The translations under genes and the position numbers were made by a program. Source: Acinetobacter suaedae (GTDB lineage: Bacteria > Pseudomonadota > Gammaproteobacteria > Pseudomonadales > Moraxellaceae). From it: a stretch of 64,000 nt of DNA. Below are positions 56,771-64,000 of this stretch, one piece after another. The notes below the pieces were generated by a model. The model was not told the origin of the DNA and made no database searches. It saw only the letters and a list, made by a program, of their open reading frames with translations. Location of the stretch: positions 1,426,001 through 1,490,000 of the forward strand of contig NZ_CP043909.1 of assembly GCF_008630915.1 (NCBI RefSeq), given 5' to 3'. Position 1 is the stretch's first letter. Every line of letters begins with the position of its first letter.

Positions 56771-57824
56771 AACCGATCACCTCAAGTTGTGTTATTGCAT
56801 AGTGCTTTTTGAATTGTGATTGTTTTAGATCAAATTCCAGATTGCGAATCCCGATGATCAATGAGCCGATGGTTCGCTGTTGGATGCTATGAATTTGACT
56901 GTAATACACCTGAACTGGGCTATTAAAGCCATCCAATAATTCATATAAATCAAGCACCGATTTAGATTCACTGACATATTTCAGTTTTAAAAGCTGATGG
57001 GTACTCTGAGGCAGAATGGTTGGGCTAAGTTCAAAAGGTAGATCCACCTGTTCAAAATTGAGTAATTCCTGTGTGATCTGTTGTTGCGGATTGGAAAATA
57101 CCGACCAGACCTGCCCGGACTCAACGATTTCACCCTGATCAATTACGACCACCTGATCACAAATTTCCTGGATGACCTGCATTTCATGGGTGATCAAAAC
57201 AATGGTTAGACCAAGGTCCTGGTTAATCTGTTTCAGCAAAGCCAAAATATTTGCGGTACTTTCTGGGTCGAGTGCAGAAGTGGCTTCATCACATAGCAGG
57301 ATTTCAGGTTGCGACACCAAAGCACGTGCGATACCGACACGTTGCTTCTGTCCTCCAGACAGTTGAGAGGGATAATCATGTCGCTTTGCATCTAAACCTA
57401 CCAGCGTCAGGACATCACTGACCCGTTGCTCAATCTCAGTCTTGTCATAAGCTGCGATCCGTAATGGTAGAGCCACATTTTCCCACACCGTTTTGGCAGA
57501 CATTAAATTAAAATGCTGAAAAATCATGCCAATTTTCTGCCGAGTTTTGATTAACTCGGCATGGCTGAGTTCAGCAATATTTTGCTGATGAATTAGAATA
57601 CTGCCTGTATCAATCGACTCTAAGCCATTTAAGGTGCGCAGTAGGGAGGATTTACCTGCACCGCTTTTCCCAATAATCCCAACAATCTGTGCTTTGGGAA
57701 TATCGAGGTGAATGTCCCTTAAGGCATGTAAGCGTTGGCCCTGTACATCATAAAACTTATTTAAACCACGTATTTTCAGATGTGGAACTGAAAAATCGAC
57801 TTGTGAACCAAAACTCACCATCAT
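56751..57824 (-). CDS. metN: MetN-type ABC transporter ATPase
   Basis: A 358-residue ATPase with Walker A GKSGAGKSSL, the signature LSGGQKQRVGIARAL, Walker B ILLCDEATSALD and a C-terminal regulatory domain. That domain, of about 110 residues, corresponds to the ACT-like NIL domain that in MetN binds methionine and inhibits the transporter. Two adjacent ATGs (57824 and 57821) follow AAGGAG; either works. The start overlaps the end of metQ slightly on the longer frame. Confidence 0.92.
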   Translation of the reverse strand: MMVSFGSQVDFSVPHLKIRGLNKFYDVQGQRLHALRDIHLDIPKAQIVGIIGKSGAGKSSLLRTLNGLESIDTGSILIHQQNIAELSHAELIKTRQKIGMIFQHFNLMSAKTVWENVALPLRIAAYDKTEIEQRVSDVLTLVGLDAKRHDYPSQLSGGQKQRVGIARALVSQPEILLCDEATSALDPESTANILALLKQINQDLGLTIVLITHEMQVIQEICDQVVVIDQGEIVESGQVWSVFSNPQQQITQELLNFEQVDLPFELSPTILPQSTHQLLKLKYVSESKSVLDLYELLDGFNSPVQVYYSQIHSIQQRTIGSLIIGIRNLEFDLKQSQFKKHYAITQLEVIGYVQSTH

Positions 57825-57832
57825 CGTTCTCC

Positions 57833-58663
57833 TTATTTCCAACCTGGGAACCACAGTGACGGACCGAAATCGCTATCCAAAGCCGCTTTCACTTTTGGCG
57901 AGTTTTGGTAAATCTCGACAAATTTCTGTAGCTTGTTGTCTTTGTCCTGATAGTCATCACGCACTACAAATAAAATCGCATAACGCTTATTGGTGTTGTC
58001 ATCAAACAACAAGGCACTTTCAGGATCAGCCGTTTTGGCTAAACGTAAGTAATGCGGATAACCAAACGCGAGATCAACATCGTCAATTGCACGTGCAGTT
58101 TGCGGGCCTTCAACTTCAGTAAATTTCAGGTTCTTCGGATTTGCGGTAATGTCTTTCAGTGCAGAAAGATGATTGTTACTGTCTTTCAGTTCAATTAACT
58201 TGGCTTGCTGTAAAAGGAGTAGTGCGCGCCCTTGATTGACGGGATCATTAGGAATGGCAACAGTAGCGCCATTTGGCAGTTCATCAAAACTTTTATATTT
58301 TTTTGAATACAGTCCAACATGCGACGCTGCACCTGCAGCAAAGGATTTTAATTTAAAGCCAGTTTCTTTAATGGCATTATCCAAAAAGGGCTGATGCTGG
58401 AAAAAGTTGGCATCGATATCGCCATGACTAAGCGTAATGTTAGGCGTGTTCCAATCAGAAAACTCTACTAATTTCACCTTGAGACCTTGCTGTTTGGCTT
58501 CATCCGCTGCGACTTGAAGCGGATGAGCAAAAGAAGGACTTATTCCAATCACCAGTTCACTATTACTGCTTTGTCTGTGTTTATTCCAGATCAGTAAGGC
58601 AATAATCGCAACAACAACGACCAGGCCAATACCGAGCCATTTTTTAGAGGCTGTTTGAGCCAT
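57833..58663 (-). CDS. metQ: MetQ/NlpA-family substrate-binding protein, membrane-anchored form
   Basis: A 276-residue solute-binding protein for the MetNI transporter. The fold is recognisable from LVIGISPSFAHPLQVAADEAKQQG through SHGDIDANFFQHQPFLD, the segments that bind methionine-like ligands. Unusually there is no lipobox: the N-terminus is basic, followed by one hydrophobic helix (WLGIGLVVVVAIIALLIW, about 9-26) with no Cys or clear cleavage site. It is therefore probably tethered by an uncleaved helix instead of a lipid. GGAG precedes ATG 58663. Confidence 0.9.
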   Translation of the reverse strand: MAQTASKKWLGIGLVVVVAIIALLIWNKHRQSSNSELVIGISPSFAHPLQVAADEAKQQGLKVKLVEFSDWNTPNITLSHGDIDANFFQHQPFLDNAIKETGFKLKSFAAGAASHVGLYSKKYKSFDELPNGATVAIPNDPVNQGRALLLLQQAKLIELKDSNNHLSALKDITANPKNLKFTEVEGPQTARAIDDVDLAFGYPHYLRLAKTADPESALLFDDNTNKRYAILFVVRDDYQDKDNKLQKFVEIYQNSPKVKAALDSDFGPSLWFPGWK

Positions 58664-58689
58664 ATATTTCTCCAATTTTTTCTTTAATG

Positions 58690-60102
58690 TTAAGCACTAA
58701 TTTCTTCAATTATTTTTAGGGTATCTGTGTTGTTATGCGTTCTACATCGGAATTGATCAGCAGGATGGCTTGCAGTTAAAAGATCGCCTTGGGCAAACAG
58801 TTTGTTCCGCAGTGAACCTGTGGCATATTCAGTTTTATAACGTCCACGTTGCTGTAACTCAGGGATCACCAGTCGAATAAAATCATGGTGTGATTCAGGT
58901 GCAACCGTACGGGTCAGGTTAAAACCATCAATACCGGTCTGATCAAGCAGATCAATCAGGTATTCCGCAACTTCAACACCACTCCCTACAATCAGGGGAT
59001 AACGTCCACCCAGCACATGTTGGGCTTTTAGATCATTTTTGCTGATGCGCTGTTCTTTAAATTTCTCATTGACGGAAGCAATACTATTGCTCTTTTGATA
59101 CGGAATCGCTTCATCATCTGCAAACTTGGCAAGATCAATTCCGACTGAGCTGGCATAATGGGCCAGTCCGGCCTCAGGGCTGGCATACTGACGGTATTCA
59201 GCCAGTTTTTGCTGGGCAAGTTCATGTGTTTCAGCCACGACCACAGTAATGCCGACAAAGATTTTAATTGCATCTTCATCTCGACCTTGTTGCTGTGCTT
59301 GTAGTCGTATTTTATTGACTTGCTGACGAATCTTTTCGGGTTGATCACCACCAATAAAAATACATTCGGCATGGCGCGTAGCAAATTGTAGTCCTTTCGG
59401 TGAAGCACCAGCTTGGAAAAGTGTTGGCGTACGTTGAACCGAAGGCGCAACTTGAAATACCCCTTGGCTTTGGTAATATTTCCCTTGATGATTGATCGAG
59501 TGGACTTTATTGGGGTCAGTAAAAACACGCTGTTGCTTATCTTTCTTTAAGGCGTCATTTTCCCAGGAACCTTCCCAATATTTATAGCAAAGCTGTAAAA
59601 ACTCCTCGGCTTGATCATAGCGCGCATCATGATCTTTTAAGCCTTTTTGCCCAATCAGGCGTTCAGCACTGTCCAGATAACCCGTAACAATATTCCAGCC
59701 GAGACGACCTTGGGTTAAATGATCGAGACTGGCAAAACGCCGTGCAAATTGATAAGGCTGCTCATAGCTGAGATTGACCGTGACGCCAAAACTCAAATTC
59801 TGGGTCACCAAAGCCATGGCTGAAATCAGGGTAGACGGGTCATGGCTTGGCAGTTGAATTGACTCTTTCAGGGTCAGCTCGATGCCATTCTGATAGACAT
59901 CATACACACCCGTAATATCGGCGAGGAATAGGCCATCAAACAGACCTTGTTCCAAGGTCTGTGCCAATTCAGTCCAATAGTTCAGCTCATTAAAGCGATG
60001 TGATTGATCACGCGGATGTGTCCATAGGCCATGATTGATATGACCGACACAGTTCATATCAAAGGCGTTCAGTAAAATTTTCTTTGCAGTCGTTTGCGTC
60101 AT
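58690..60102 (-). CDS. FMN-dependent monooxygenase, NtaA/DmoA-like (LLM class)
   Basis: A 470-residue flavin-dependent monooxygenase of the bacterial luciferase-like superfamily, NtaA/SnaA/DszA branch. The TIM-barrel start with LNAFDMNCVGHINHGLWTHPRDQ, the SFGVTVNLSYEQPYQFARRFASLDHLTQGRLGWNIVTGYLDSAE segment (FMN and active site; cited in part) and FQAGASPKGLQFA are diagnostic. This branch cleaves C-S or C-N bonds using reduced FMN from a partner reductase, as in dimethyl sulfide monooxygenase and dibenzothiophene sulfone monooxygenase. The operon with SfnB-like proteins and a MetNIQ transporter points to organosulfur use. Its start overlaps the upstream gene stop by one base (TAATG). Confidence 0.9.
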   Translation of the reverse strand: MTQTTAKKILLNAFDMNCVGHINHGLWTHPRDQSHRFNELNYWTELAQTLEQGLFDGLFLADITGVYDVYQNGIELTLKESIQLPSHDPSTLISAMALVTQNLSFGVTVNLSYEQPYQFARRFASLDHLTQGRLGWNIVTGYLDSAERLIGQKGLKDHDARYDQAEEFLQLCYKYWEGSWENDALKKDKQQRVFTDPNKVHSINHQGKYYQSQGVFQVAPSVQRTPTLFQAGASPKGLQFATRHAECIFIGGDQPEKIRQQVNKIRLQAQQQGRDEDAIKIFVGITVVVAETHELAQQKLAEYRQYASPEAGLAHYASSVGIDLAKFADDEAIPYQKSNSIASVNEKFKEQRISKNDLKAQHVLGGRYPLIVGSGVEVAEYLIDLLDQTGIDGFNLTRTVAPESHHDFIRLVIPELQQRGRYKTEYATGSLRNKLFAQGDLLTASHPADQFRCRTHNNTDTLKIIEEISA

Positions 60103-61325
60103 TACAATGTCCCCCGACGTGGAGGCAGAATGCCATTCAACACATAATTACCGATGAAGTAATATTTCCAGCGTGCCGCATCATGCAAGGTGTGTACACG
60201 CGCATTACGCCAGTGACGGTCCAGCCCATCGGCACGTTGACTACCACGACTACCAGCCAGTTCAATCAGTTTAGAAGATGCCTTTAAGGCGGTTTCAGTA
60301 CTATGCGCACGTACTTTTGCCACATCAATTGAGGCTTTGGCTAAGTTTTCTGGATTGAGATCCTGTTTGGCAGCATCAACAGATCGAGCTGCCTGTTTAA
60401 GTAAAAGTTCGCTGGCTTTAACATCGGTTGCCACACGACCAAGCTCAGACATGGTTAAGGGATCTTGAGTAGCGGAATCAATATTGGCATCAATCCAAGG
60501 GCGGGCGACACGCACACGCTCCAGTGTTTCCTCAAAAGCAGCACGGGCAATCCCGACTTCAATTGCGGCATGCATGATTTGAGCAAATGGGCCGACCAAA
60601 GACAATTGTTTAAAGGCGGTATCAAACGGAATCACATCCTCTTTGGCAACGAAGACTTGATTAAACTTGACTGTGCCGCTGCCTGTAGTACGTTGACCAA
60701 AACCAGACCAGTCATCAATCAGCTCCAAACCTTGACTGTCGCGCTGCACAAAAGCCAGAAATTCGCGTCCAGATTCATCCACCACTAAGGTTGGAATACG
60801 ATGGGCAAACAGGCTACCCGTGCAATAAAACTTTTCCCCCTGAATCAGATAACCGTTTTCGCTTGGGATTAGGGTGCTTTGTTTATGAGCTGAGGTACGG
60901 GTTTTAAATTCCGCCAGCGCATTACCAAACCGTGCACCTTGTAACACTTCCTGATAGAGACGCTGCTTTTGTGATTCGGTACCGGTATTACGTAATACTT
61001 CCAGTGCATAAAAATGGTTTTGTGGAATCTGACCGATGGAACCATCCGCACCGCTAAACAGGGCAATTACTTTGGCAACGGTGAGACTGGAAACCTCTGC
61101 ACCCCCATACTGCTTAGGTACAGTAATCGCCCATAAACCTGACTGGCTATAAGCTTCGATTTCTGTAAAGGGTAAGTCCCGATTGGCATCACGTTCAACC
61201 GCAGATTGTTTAAATTGCTGACTGAGTTGTGTGGCAATCTCCAATGCTTCTGCATCGCTTTGAATGATATGTGCCGCTTTTAAATGGGGCTTGGCAAAAC
61301 CTTGTAATTCTTGATATGAGGTCAT
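60102..61325 (-). CDS. SfnB-like acyl-CoA dehydrogenase-family flavoprotein (copy 1)
   Basis: A 407-residue FAD-binding protein of the acyl-CoA dehydrogenase fold, SfnB/DszC-like group that uses reduced flavin for monooxygenation of sulfur compounds. Markers are the ITVPKQYGGAEVSS N-terminal segment, GQIPQNHFYALE, EKFYCTGSLFAHR and the FGQRTTGSGTVKFNQVFV beta-domain region. The C-terminal HWRNARVHTLHDAARWKYY is also visible. I start at ATG 61325 behind AAGGAG; the frame continues upstream into copy 2 without support. It lacks the acidic base seen in true acyl-CoA dehydrogenases as far as I can see. Confidence 0.88.
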   Translation of the reverse strand: MTSYQELQGFAKPHLKAAHIIQSDAEALEIATQLSQQFKQSAVERDANRDLPFTEIEAYSQSGLWAITVPKQYGGAEVSSLTVAKVIALFSGADGSIGQIPQNHFYALEVLRNTGTESQKQRLYQEVLQGARFGNALAEFKTRTSAHKQSTLIPSENGYLIQGEKFYCTGSLFAHRIPTLVVDESGREFLAFVQRDSQGLELIDDWSGFGQRTTGSGTVKFNQVFVAKEDVIPFDTAFKQLSLVGPFAQIMHAAIEVGIARAAFEETLERVRVARPWIDANIDSATQDPLTMSELGRVATDVKASELLLKQAARSVDAAKQDLNPENLAKASIDVAKVRAHSTETALKASSKLIELAGSRGSQRADGLDRHWRNARVHTLHDAARWKYYFIGNYVLNGILPPRRGTL

Positions 61326-61338
61326 GATGATGTGCTCC

Positions 61339-62550
61339 TTAAATCCAGGCATGGCGGGCAGGGGGTGTACCATTGAGGTAATAGTCACCAATGGCATGGA
61401 ATTTCCAACGCACAGGATCGTGTAAGGTATGTACGCGAGCATTGCGCCAATGTTGATCAAGATTATGTTGGCTTAGGCTGGCACGGCTTCCACCAAGTTC
61501 GAGTAATTTTTCTGAGATATGCAGGGCAGCATCATTGGCATAGATTTTTGCTTCTGCCACTAAAATAGAGGCGCGTGCGGCTTGCTCGGCAGAAATCTCA
61601 GTAAGTTGATCAAGTTCATCCAGATATTCTGCTGCCTCATCCAACAATAAAATGGCTGCATCGAGCAGGATATTGAGTTTGCCGACTTCTTGTAGGGTGT
61701 AATGTTCTTCACTGGCCTTTTCTACACCTGCATCAATAATTGGACGTGCTTTACGAATGCTAGACAAGGTGTCATCAAAGGCAGCCTCAGCAATGCCAAC
61801 ATCAATCGCAACCTGCAACAGTTGAGAATAAGCACCACGCACATTTGGGGTGTCGGCAATAATGCGCTCGTCAAAAAATAGGGCTGGATTAGCGACGACG
61901 TTGTGTAGCTTTACCGTTCCACTGGCTGTAGTACGTTGACCAAAGCCATTCCAATCATTAATCACTTCTACGCCCACAGCATGTCGGTCAATGATCGTCA
62001 ATACGGTATAACCGTCTGGATGTAAGGCACGGATGGCTAGCCAATCTGCAAAGCTGGTTCCTGTTGAGTAAAATTTTTCTCCGTTTAAAAGGTATTGACC
62101 ATTTTCCAAAGTTAAAGTGGTTTGAATGGCTTTAGTATCTTTGGAATTTTTTTCAGGTCCTCCATTGGCAATCCGTTTACCCGCAAGTACTTCAGTATAG
62201 ATAAACTGCTTTTGAGCATCTGAACCGGTGATATTGATAAAATTGAGTAGCCCGAATTGGTTTTGAGGAATCTGTCCGACATTGGCATCGGCTTTACTTA
62301 AAATACGAAACACATGAGCTAAGGTTTTATTGGAGACAAAAGCACCTCCATATTGTTTTGGAATACGAATACCGCCTAAGCCCTTTTGACTCAACAGATG
62401 AATTTGTTCCGTTGGCAAAATACGATTTTGATCTCGTTTATTTCGTTCTTCTAATGCAAAGTCAGCAACTTGATAGGCGGCATTGATGGCCTGCTGATCA
62501 TTTAAAATCAGTTGTACTGGAGTTTGGATCACTGATGGATTACTGGACAT
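61339..62550 (-). CDS. SfnB-like acyl-CoA dehydrogenase-family flavoprotein (copy 2)
   Basis: A 403-residue paralogue of the gene that follows it: shared blocks include RIPKQYGG, GQIPQNxF, GEKFYSTGT, NDWNGFGQRTTASGTVK and the C-terminal HWRNARVHTLHDPVRWKFHAIG. It is the first gene of the operon, starting at ATG 62550 with GAGGTG six bases upstream. Two copies in tandem probably arose by duplication and then diverged, possibly to handle different substrates or to form a heteromer. Sulfur acquisition function is inferred from SfnB family membership. Confidence 0.88.
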   Translation of the reverse strand: MSSNPSVIQTPVQLILNDQQAINAAYQVADFALEERNKRDQNRILPTEQIHLLSQKGLGGIRIPKQYGGAFVSNKTLAHVFRILSKADANVGQIPQNQFGLLNFINITGSDAQKQFIYTEVLAGKRIANGGPEKNSKDTKAIQTTLTLENGQYLLNGEKFYSTGTSFADWLAIRALHPDGYTVLTIIDRHAVGVEVINDWNGFGQRTTASGTVKLHNVVANPALFFDERIIADTPNVRGAYSQLLQVAIDVGIAEAAFDDTLSSIRKARPIIDAGVEKASEEHYTLQEVGKLNILLDAAILLLDEAAEYLDELDQLTEISAEQAARASILVAEAKIYANDAALHISEKLLELGGSRASLSQHNLDQHWRNARVHTLHDPVRWKFHAIGDYYLNGTPPARHAWI

Positions 62551-62908
62551 GTAAACACCTCTAATAGACAAGAGGGACTTTACATAAAAATTACTTTTCA
62601 ACTAAATTAGAAGTTTTGACTTAGATATCATAATAATTATTAAGCATTTTTTTTGAGAAAAAGCACATAAAAAGTAATATGGAATTTAATGGTAAAACAA
62701 ATATTTAACTCTTTAAGACGTTTTCTTAATTCTTAAGGTCTATGCTTTTATGAAGTATATGAATATTTTCACCTTAAAAACATATAAATATTTTTAGCCA
62801 AAATTTAAAAAAGATAGAGCAAAAACGACATTGTAATCATTCACTTTTACTTCTAAAGTATCAAAAAGCTTATGTTTGATCGAATAGAAAAATAAATTTG
62901 GAGTGTTT
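62551..62908. other. AT-rich divergent promoter region of the sulfur operon and the GST gene
   Basis: About 358 bases, very AT-rich with long A/T runs and a TTAATAATTATTA-like symmetric element near 62633-62644. It must hold the promoters of both divergent units. I found no sigma54-type -24/-12 motif and no open frame of note. Confidence 0.5.
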
Positions 62909-63679
62909 ATGCGGGTTTTATACCAATTTCCTTTATCTCATTATTGTGAAAAAGCTCGCTGGTTGTTAGATCATAAAGAATTGGACTATGTTGCTCATAA
63001 TTTAATTCCAGGTTTTCATCGTGCGTTTACTTATTTAAAATCAGGGCAAAATTATTTGCCGATGTTGAAGGATGATAAGCAGTGGATTGCAGATTCAACG
63101 CAAATCGCTCTGTACCTTGATAGTACTTATCCTGAGCATGCTTTGCTACGGCGTGATGAACAATTACGTGAACAAGCCATTGAGATAGACAAGCTTGCAA
63201 ATGAATTGGGTGTTCATGTGCGTCGTTGGTCATTGGCACAAGCGCTTTCCACTAGTGATCATCCGCTTGAAATTATGATGGGTGAACAAGGTTATTTGCG
63301 TCAATTTGAGAAATTTTCAAAGCCAATTCTTAAAAGTCTGGTGGCTTCAAACTACCAGTTAAATCCAGAAAAAGTCGCCCATTCCAAAGTGCGTATGACA
63401 GAGTTGATTACTGAATTAAATCAACGTTTGATCGACAATCAAGGTCGTTATCTCGTTGGTGATCGTTTAGGGTTGGCTGATATTTCAGTTTGTTCAATGC
63501 TCGCGCCATTATTGGTGATGAAGGGAACTCCTTGGGAGTTGGAAAATGATGATGTTGATCAATTTGGTGGAGAGTTAAAAGAATATTATGACTATTTGTT
63601 AGATCTTCCACTTGGACAATATGTTCAACGCATTTATTCAACTGAGCGTAATGCACGTGTGGATTGGCGTGGTATTTAA
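62909..63679 (+). CDS. Glutathione S-transferase family protein
   Basis: A cytosolic GST-fold protein of 256 residues. The N-terminal thioredoxin-like domain begins MRVLYQFPLSHYCEKARWLLDHKEL, where the Ser/His/Tyr-Cys-Glu-Lys pattern fits the glutathione-binding site of bacterial and fungal GSTs. It continues with the LPMLKDDKQWIADSTQIALYLD thiol-binding segment (cis-Pro). The C-terminal helical domain contains YLVGDRLGLADISVCSML. ATG 62909 has GGAG six bases upstream. It is divergent from the sulfur operon. Function is conjugation or detoxification in general; no specific substrate can be named. Confidence 0.88.
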   Translation: MRVLYQFPLSHYCEKARWLLDHKELDYVAHNLIPGFHRAFTYLKSGQNYLPMLKDDKQWIADSTQIALYLDSTYPEHALLRRDEQLREQAIEIDKLANELGVHVRRWSLAQALSTSDHPLEIMMGEQGYLRQFEKFSKPILKSLVASNYQLNPEKVAHSKVRMTELITELNQRLIDNQGRYLVGDRLGLADISVCSMLAPLLVMKGTPWELENDDVDQFGGELKEYYDYLLDLPLGQYVQRIYSTERNARVDWRGI

Positions 63680-63914
63680 TCTATTTTTTACTTTAAATCT
63701 AATGGTTAAACTGGGTATAAATTACTTAGTTTAATTTATTAGATGAACGATCAAAGGATGTACATATCTAATCAGGTCGAAATTTATCAATTTAATAAAA
63801 GAAGTAAGACAATCGGCTAATCAATAAAACACAATTGTATATATAATAATTCATACCGTACGAGTCGGTTTTAAGCTGTGATCCAGCTAAGAACATAAAA
63901 ATAGAGGGAATACC

Positions 63915-64000
63915 ATGAAAACATTGCAATTTATAGCGGATTGCCCTAAACATGGGTTAATTGATCATCCACCTAATGAATGCTATATCACCCAAGAATA
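63915..64000 (+). CDS. Unknown protein, partial (5' end only)
   Basis: ATG at 63915 follows GAGGGAA at good spacing; the frame runs off the right edge after 28 residues (MKTLQFIADCPKHGLIDHPP, then NECYITQE). A CPKHG motif and a later Cys hint at a metal- or zinc-ribbon type N-terminus, but too little is visible for a call. There is no signal peptide in the visible part. Confidence 0.45.
   Translation, partial: MKTLQFIADCPKHGLIDHPPNECYITQE

Noticed and set aside
59028..59528. Second minus-strand frame of 166 codons within the NtaA/DmoA-like gene
   Set aside because: It overlaps the real gene on the same strand in another frame and shows no domain or start signal.
61326..61460. Longer N-terminus for SfnB-like copy 1
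   Set aside because: It would run into the coding region of copy 2; the ATG at 61325 has a strong AAGGAG.
62551..62908. Sigma54 promoter for the sulfur operon, as known for sfn genes in Pseudomonas
   Set aside because: I could not find a TGGC-N-TTGC type -24/-12 motif on either strand.

Overview
The window is ordinary bacterial chromosome from a low-GC gammaproteobacterium, almost certainly an Acinetobacter. I base this on protein similarity recalled for PyrD, GspL/GspM, the paired lipoproteins and GlnD, on the gpsA-sixA-gspL-gspM and pyrD-cvpA-purF gene orders, and on the AT-rich intergenic DNA. I cannot fix the species. PyrD differs at many positions from the A. baumannii protein as I remember it, so a non-baumannii species is more likely. 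I saw no tRNA or rRNA gene, IS element, prophage, integrase or CRISPR array. One partial gene runs off each end of the window.

Layout. 0-4 kb: the 5' end of a Ser/Thr/Lys-rich protein gene, a two-domain FabG4-type ketoacyl reductase with a MaoC hydratase, and a serine hydrolase. 4-8 kb: two divergent regulator/target pairs, TetR with an SmvA/QacA-type MFS exporter and an azoreductase with a GcvA-like LysR. 8-19 kb: housekeeping genes (maf, DUF2237, pgk, a nitroreductase, gpsA, sixA, the type II secretion genes gspL and gspM, pyrD, cvpA, purF). 18.7-26 kb: a membrane M48-like protein that has lost its zinc ligands, a PaaX-family regulator, a fatty acid desaturase with a hotdog protein, and a three-gene cassette holding two diverged TelA-like proteins and a membrane protein. 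26-37 kb: ahpF, two lipoprotein genes, cysE, trmJ, dnaE and a periplasmic asparaginase. 37-51 kb: an AlaA-type aminotransferase, the msrB-glutathione peroxidase pair, an RND efflux adaptor and pump, an Lrp/LysE pair, dapC, glnD and purT. 51-56 kb: a tautomerase-like protein, a lipoprotein, a CNNM/CBS protein, a Crp-family regulator divergent from an Mpo1-like protein, and ychF. 56-62.5 kb: a six-gene minus-strand operon joining two SfnB-like flavoproteins and an NtaA/DmoA-like monooxygenase to a MetQNI-type importer, which reads as an organosulfur uptake and desulfurisation unit. The right end holds a glutathione S-transferase and the start of an unknown gene.

The most notable things are local control elements and degenerate enzymes. 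The tetR/MFS intergenic region carries two matching 16-bp operators, each containing the -35 box of one of two face-to-face promoters. A clean TTGTCA-N6-TGACAA site lies between the Crp-like regulator and the Mpo1-like gene. Perfect inverted repeats lie ahead of the LysR, nitroreductase, Lrp/LysE and purT genes. The M48-like protein keeps the family layout without its metal ligands, and a tautomerase-fold protein lacks the N-terminal proline. I did not find a large unknown system. The TelA-like cassette and the organosulfur operon come closest to under-described units.
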